Source of the DNA: Promerops cafer
Lineage: Eukaryota > Chordata > Aves > Passeriformes > Nectariniidae
Assembly: GCA_013398275.1 (NCBI GenBank)
Contig: VZSE01006614.1
Location: 124,001-188,000, forward strand
Direction of reading: 5' to 3'
DNA length: 64,000 nt
Shown here: piece by piece, positions 58,043 to 64,000 of the stretch
How positions within the stretch are numbered: the stretch's first letter is position 1
Layout: the number at the start of each line of letters is the position of its first letter
Translations under genes and position numbers: made by a program
The notes under the pieces: generated by a model
Database searches by the model: none
Seen by the model: the letters and a program-made list of their open reading frames with translations, nothing else
What the model was told of the DNA's origin: nothing

Positions 58043-61000
58043 GTAAGCCTCTCAGTGGGTCCTGCTGGGTGGGAGGGAGGCTGCACCACCCCTCAATAAC
58101 AACGCAGGCTATCGTTGTTCTTGTGAATAGAAGCTTTGTGTTCAAAGAAAAACTCTATTTAAAACCAACTAGTCAGACCCAAACAAATTATTTTACTAAA
58201 CAGAGTTGTTTTGTCCTTTGTATTCTGAGGGAAATGGATCCACGGTGACTGATTTTCATAAAGCTATTTCTCAATGAAAATAAAAAGTGTAATTCCAAAA
58301 ATGTTATGATTTCATCATCTTCCCTGCTCGAGTGCTCTTCCGGACACTGGATACTCCAGTCTGCCAGCAGATCAGTGAGCTGGACAAACTACTGGACAAT
58401 GACCCAAAGGAGAAATTTAACTGAGTTAATAAAGACAGTGACTGAGAAGTTCTGGCAATAATTTATCTGGCAAGAATAAATTAATGGAAATACAAACTAC
58501 ACCATCAAGGTCTCCTGACACTAGTTTTCCAATGAGAAGGTATCAGAATGATATCAGATAGAAGACAAACAAAAAGTAAATTAAAACTTCAGAACTTTAA
58601 ATTTCTTTGAAACTAGTATTTCCTACAGAGACTAAGCCTCTGGGGTTTAATGAATTTAACAGTGAAGAAAGAGGGTCATTCTTTTTAATGAATTTTAAAA
58701 CATAACAGGCTCAGGAACAGACCATGTAAGGCTAGTTATTACAATAGGAAACATCAGAGGACATTTTGTAGCAGAAAGAAATTTACTGGTCAGAGTCAAG
58801 CTAGAAAACCCCCCCACACGAAATCCAAGTCAGTTTCTGTTCCATAATGGGAATACGATTAAAGACATGAAATTCTACAATGCATTGCATGTCCTCCTTC
58901 AAAGCTGCTGCGCATCCAGTACTGGACGTCTTGGAAAAAATACTTCAATTGCCTGTTAAATGTCTTAGGAGGGCTTTTCATTGTTTTACTTTTTCATTTG
59001 TAGGGGGTTTGGGGGTTTCTTTCTTTTGCTTTAAAAGCTTTGGAAAGTTTGGGGGTGGACTGGAGCTTTCCCTACAGGAGCAGACTGACGGCTGCTCACA
59101 ATGGCCGTAACCTGTACTGATTTCAGCGGGCTGACAGCCAGGACAACTGCTAAATTCTGTTCCTGAGTGTATCAGACAGCACAGGGAAGGGATGAAAGAT
59201 TCCCTGGTGGCTTGATGTCATCTCTTTAGCAGATTAACTGGCACAGTGCCATTGCATCAGGAGTGTGGGCAGTTCCGTGCTTATCCTCGGAACACAGACG
59301 TGTCTGGTCTATGCGGAGACAGTGTAGGGCACACAGCTTCCAGCAGGGATGTGCATAAGAGTGCTGGCTCCAGAGAGATGGTTCTAAAATAAGGTACTAC
59401 TTAAACTTAGCAAAAGTAGCAGATTATGGACTTTTGTCCCTTCCCTCAATAATCTAGGCCAGGCTTGGCCAGCATATTCTGTATGACGTGCTGTAAGAAA
59501 TGAGAGTTCTCACACGCTTGAATTGCAATGTGGCTGTAGAATTAGACACTAGGTACCACCAAAGGGCTGAACACTTCCAGAACTCCCCAATTATTCACGG
59601 GAAAAGGCGTCAAAATTGGATTAGAGTCAGGCTGTGTTCCTCACTTCCATCTGAAGCTTTGCTGTACAAGGGATTCTTGCAATGGGCTTTATCTCCTAAA
59701 AAATAGTACAAATAGGATTTGCCTCTGTCTTTTTCAGAGCAAGTACTAAATTTGCAATTAAGAGAAATACAATTTGTAATTGCTGACAATTCTTTTAATT
59801 TGGTTCCACTGTTTATATTTGCTCAGTCATATATCCATTTATGTTTTACACATCAGAACAGATGAAAAGAAAACCCATGAATGAACCAACAATCCAAAGA
59901 ACTGCAGGAAAACATTCCAATACATGCTTTTTTTCTTTGTGAATTTTACAAAATGAATCTGTCCTAAACTTAGGCATCTCAAGTACTTTAAAGTGGTCTT
60001 CTGCATTATTTTATCTTTCCTGCTTCTGAAGCAAGAAATTTTTGTGACACTCTGCAGTGAGTCTGTGCCTAGGGACACAGAGAATGACTTGGAAACTATC
60101 CAAAACAGGACCTCATTCAACAAGAGAGGAGTCACTATTAATTATAAATTTAATTTCTCATACAATGACTTAGCAAGGGCTATGATAGTTATTATCTGTG
60201 TCATGCTACATTTGTGTTATTCCTACATTTTGTAACAGGACAGGTTGCAGAAATCATGTGCTGAAATTCATTAAACAGCAAACTTTTATTCTGATATTTT
60301 TCTGCATTTTGATCTATGAGTGTTTAAATCCTAAGAACATCTGATTCCCCAGAAGCATGATTCATTTGAGAGCTAATAACCAAGAAGTGTAAGATTTCAC
60401 CAGACCTTGTAATTTTGTTTGTGGGACTTGGCAGGGAAGCTTCATGCACTGAATTTGGAGTGTATTGGTTATTCCACTTTAATAATTAAATCCTAATATG
60501 ACAGAGGAGAAATAAAAAAGTTTTAAGGAAAAAGCACAAGCCAAGGCATTAACCAAGGAAGACCATGGTGGATTTGTCAGGGGGTTAATAGTCTTCTTCG
60601 TACTGCCCCACACAAAAATCCATCTTGTATTGTTTACAGAGGGACCAGCCTTCACAACTTCCCCATGCGCTGGATTGCAGCCAGACTTAACCAAAATTTC
60701 AGAGGCAGCAGCTTGGGCCTCTTCACACCCATCCTACTGCTCTGAGGGATAACCCCAGGACACTAAGGTATGATGTAGCTCAGTAGTCACTAAGCTGAGA
60801 AAAAATCCTTACTGCTTTTCTCTAATAGAAAAGAAAAATATGTCAGGGCTTTGTTTGATTGTGGCCTTTTCCCCTCCTTTATTGAAAGAGCCAGTAGGTC
60901 TTATCCTGACTCCCATATTCATGGGAGCTTTGCCTAAATAAAGTTTAAATATTGGCAAGTACTTCAGTCTTACAGAAGGATAGCAAAACATACTTTGCTA

Positions 61001-61800
61001 AGGAAAAAAAGTAAAACAAACTTTCCTCAGTATCATCATGAGCTCATCTCTGTCCAAGGGGAATGAAAAGTTATTCTGTTGATTTAAACAGAAGCAGGAT
61101 CAGGTCCTTTTTATCAGGGACTGATTCACAGCCTAGGAAAAAAAAAGACAACTAGAGAATCTTATGAATATTTTAAGATTTCTGCTGAAATGTGTACCTA
61201 TGAATAAAATGAGATGTTTCAGTGTAGAAGGAACTCATTACCTGAATTAAAAATAGATGGATCATTTATAAATGCAAAAGTAAATACAAGGCAATCAAAT
61301 TATTACATTAGAAAATCCTGCAAGGAATACTTGAGCACCAAAGAACAAATTTCATACAGCGTGACTTGGCAGCAGCATGAGAATTTAAAGAAGCTGGGGA
61401 AAGGAGAGAGATGCATTTCTCACACAAACCCGTGACTGAAACCCAGAGTTCGGGTTCTGCAGTCACCCAAATCAGAGGTGGAACTCAGTAGCACTTTTCC
61501 ATTTGGTAAACCTCCATTCTTTTCCACAGAAACCTGGGCCCTGAGGCCAGGAACCATGTGGATGCACACTGGCAGCTTTTCTGGTCATCCAGGTCATGGA
61601 TGTACCTACCTGACCCCAGGAGATTGAAAACTTTCAACCAGTACATAGCCGAAGAGGAGAGGATCCTAAAATTCTTTTTTTATTCACTGACTGCTGTGAA
61701 TCATCCTCCATGGATGTCAATGCCTGATTAATCTCTCCACATAATGGAAAAAGTAAAATGACACTCTAGAAAAACAGACAAATTCAGACTTGATGTCCAC
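58043..61800. other. No gene recognised
   Basis: AT-rich unique sequence. A short open piece at 58338-58424 (+; FRTLDTPVCQQISELDKLLD, then stop) is noted but has weak splice support. No repeats recognised before the CR1 tail. Confidence 0.4.
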
Positions 61801-61804
61801 TTTT

Positions 61805-61877
61805 GGACTCATATGGACTTGATGATCTTAAAGGTCCTCTTCAACCTAAGTTATTCTATCATTCTATGATTCTGTTC
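61805..61877 (+). mobile_element. CR1 LINE 3' tail
   Basis: Contains 'ggacttgatgatcttaaagg', 'tcctcttcaacctaag' and three octamer-like copies at the end ('attctatcattctatgattct'). Only the last ~70 bases are recognisable. Confidence 0.75.
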
Positions 61878-62369
61878 TAAGGGATTTTCCCAATAATGTA
61901 ATCTTAGATTGCTTTGTAAAAACTAGCATCAAAGCACCATCAGCATGAAATCTGTGAGATTTCATTTCAGATGTTCCTATGGAGGCAAGTGCAAAGCTTC
62001 CTTCTTGTGAGAAAAAACCAGTTTGGTTCTGGGATTTTAAATACACAGACACATGGATTAGTAGATGGTTCAATCACACAGACAGCAACCTATCACTTCA
62101 GTATTTACAAACTCTTCTTGCAAAGCTGAAAAACATGATATTTAAAATACTTCCTACATAAATAGTAGAGGGGGTTATTATTTCTATTTGATTATGGGTA
62201 ATATCTAGTCCCCATAGGAATTGGTAGAAATTACTCCACAGAACTACACTTGCAGCTACATGCTTAAAGGTGAGGATGAACAGTAACCAGAGAGAAATTT
62301 TGAGAGCTAGCAATGATTCAGTGCTCCATGAAGTCTGGCCTCGTGCTCAGCAAAGGGTTATTTCTCTCT

Positions 62370-62448
62370 GTATATATATATATATATATGTATATATATG
62401 TGTATATATATGTATATGTATATATATGTATATATATGTATATGTGTA

Positions 62449-62484
<36 letters not shown>

Positions 62485-62577
62485 TACACACACATATATG
62501 TATGTCTATATACACACACATATATGTATGTCTATACACACACACACACACACACATATATACATATATATATATAT
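62370..62577. repeat. Large compound microsatellite: TA, TATG, GTAT, CA blocks
   Basis: About 208 bases of (TA)n, TATATG variants, a (GTAT)n run near 62457-62487, a roughly 25-base unit (CACACATATATGTATGTCTA...) present twice, then (CA)n and (TA)n. Flanked by an 11-base direct repeat GGGTTATTTCT at 62355-62365 and 62587-62597. Confidence 0.97.
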
Positions 62578-62599
62578 CTCCTCTCTGGGTTATTTCTTC

Positions 62600-63585
62600 A
62601 CATGTGATGTGGTGGAAGGAGCTGCAATTTCTGAGTCTGCTTCAAACTCCTTCCAGCACAACTCTCTTTCAAACATATGAAACTACCTAAATGATTTTTT
62701 GGAACAAAGCCTCTTTTTTATTCCAGCTGTCCAAAGCATTTACTACAACCAACTGAAATGATGAAATTCTAAATTATAATGAGAAACCCTGAGAAAACAC
62801 TAAGCTAGGTGTAATAGTATTAGAAGGATCTTCTCAGGAATTGGCACCAAGTGTATAAATTTAACAGTCTGGAGTGGGAACTGTTAGAATCCAGTAAGTG
62901 TAGTGTAGGACAGTGTCATTGTGGATTGTTTAAATCTACTTCAAAAGCAGTTAAAGCCTTAATGATTCTGAAAATGGCATTTATTTTTCATTTTTGCAGG
63001 TTTAATCCTATTACATGCCACATAATGGACCCACAGATATTGTTTCTGACTTCCACATTCATAAGCTTTAATTAGAAAAGAGAAATAGCAATAAATGTAG
63101 ATTGCAATTATACACTGTTCAAATACATGAAATTTCACTATAAGAGTGGTAAAAAAAGTAATCTTTCTTTATCCCTTCACAATCCTTCAGAAATACCATG
63201 CACTTATTCTATCATGGGCTATCACATAACACAATCTGGAGCTGTAACTACTGAGTAGCAAATCTTACTACATCTTCCCTGGGCAACATTTGCAAATGAT
63301 AAATTAAAGACTGAATTCAGAAAATCTGACTGATGCAAGTAAATCTTATTTTTGCATGTCTTCTCACTAATTTCAAACCCTTATTTATAGAAATATTTCC
63401 ATTGTCCTCAGTAGTACTAACCGGGACAGTAAGAGTTTCCAGTACCAGTTTTAAAATTATTTGGGGGAATATTTCATGAACAGATGTCATAAATTCTACT
63501 GACTAAATTAGCAGTTATAGATTGCTAAAGGGTATGTGTCAAATGACTTTTTGGTGGCACCAGAATTATTTCTTATTGTTCTTTT
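62600..63585. other. No gene recognised
   Basis: AT-rich unique DNA between the composite microsatellite and the G-rich tract; only chance-length open frames. Confidence 0.4.
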
Positions 63586-63628
63586 GGGGAGGGAGGGGGA
63601 AAGGGAGGGGGAAACTGGGAAGGGAGGG
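63586..63628 (+). other. G-rich tract with G-quadruplex potential
   Basis: Eight runs of three to five G separated by loops of one to four bases within 43 bases, almost pure purine (a single pyrimidine). This satisfies the usual G3+N1-7 quadruplex rule several times over. No adjacent gene explains it. Confidence 0.85.
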
Positions 63629-64000
63629 ACTTCTCCATGTCCCTTCTCTAAAGAGCTTGAAATTTATGTGTAGGAAAAAAAACAACTGAAACCAGAACAT
63701 ATGTCTACAATAAATAAGATTATGTATAGTTACCACAGACAAGATAGACAAAGAAACAATAGGACTGTTTCAATCAAGACAGGAAATCCAATGTGGACGC
63801 CAGAAGTGGGATTTAGCTCACCCAACTTTAGCTGTACAAAAGTAAGGCATTCGGTGTTAGGGACCTGGTCTGTTGCCACAGTCCATGGAGAGTGACAGAT
63901 CCATGAAATGGGCCATTCATCCAACATATTCTAGGATGTGATGAATCACTTTCTGCATGTGGTTGCGTCCATTGACTGCAGTAGGCACCTAGGTAACTGG

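Noticed and set aside
58313..58424. Plus-strand piece FRTLDTPVCQQISELDKLLD ending in TGA as a terminal exon
   Set aside because: An overlapping frame is equally open, the acceptor (CTGCTCGAG) is ambiguous, and its phase does not fit the donor at 58043.
62270..62690. Frames of 69-136 codons over the TA/CA repeat (YIYIYMYIYV-type)
   Set aside because: They are translations of a microsatellite, not genes.

Overview
This is vertebrate, almost certainly avian, nuclear DNA. It is AT-rich with sparse repeats, and the recognisable interspersed elements are CR1 LINEs with the bird-type 3' end (a 'ggtcccttcc...' block followed by 'attct(g/a)tgattct' octamer copies). There are two GC-rich CpG islands, each broken by an assembly gap of Ns. 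No bacterial features, rRNA, tRNA or CRISPR were seen. No long intronless gene is present. The coding content is short exons, which I located by eye from acceptor/donor pairs, open frames between them, and agreement of splice phase from one exon to the next. I had no homology search and I recognise none of the proteins, so no gene symbols are given. Short open stretches between splice-like sites arise easily by chance; single small exons should be read as hypotheses, and the longer phase-linked sets as the better evidence.

Layout. (1) About 1-34 kb, minus strand: a candidate multi-exon gene whose promoter would be the CpG island at 33.5-34.6 kb (600 N gap inside). The best-supported exon sets are 32.29-29.34 kb and 20.69-15.88 kb; weaker candidates continue to about 3.8 kb. 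The predicted chain is mostly helical, leucine- and cysteine-rich and without a domain I can name. Its introns hold two sense-orientation CR1 pieces (13.4 and 14.5 kb), one antisense CR1 (26.1 kb), a 33-bp minisatellite (17.7 kb), a TG/TA microsatellite (22.3 kb) and an orphan CpG-rich patch (11.9 kb). (2) 34.6-46 kb: the interval between the islands. No gene is certain here; one minus-strand exon candidate lies at 41.8-42.0 kb beside TAATTA-rich DNA, and the + strand from about 42.4 to 45.4 kb is markedly pyrimidine-rich. (3) 46-54.3 kb, plus strand: a second CpG island (253 N gap) and a candidate gene ending at 54239. Its last exon would encode a hydrophobic membrane segment near the C-terminus and a C-terminal CLAS. 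An RTE-like reverse-transcriptase fragment lies antisense at 49.5-49.7 kb. (4) 54.3-64 kb: mostly unannotated intergenic DNA with one 219-bp exon candidate at 57.8 kb, a CR1 tail at 61.8 kb, a large composite microsatellite at 62.4 kb and a G-quadruplex-type purine tract at 63.6 kb.

If both gene models are right, the two genes are transcribed away from each other, with promoters about 12.5 kb apart, and each first exon is at least partly hidden by its sequencing gap.
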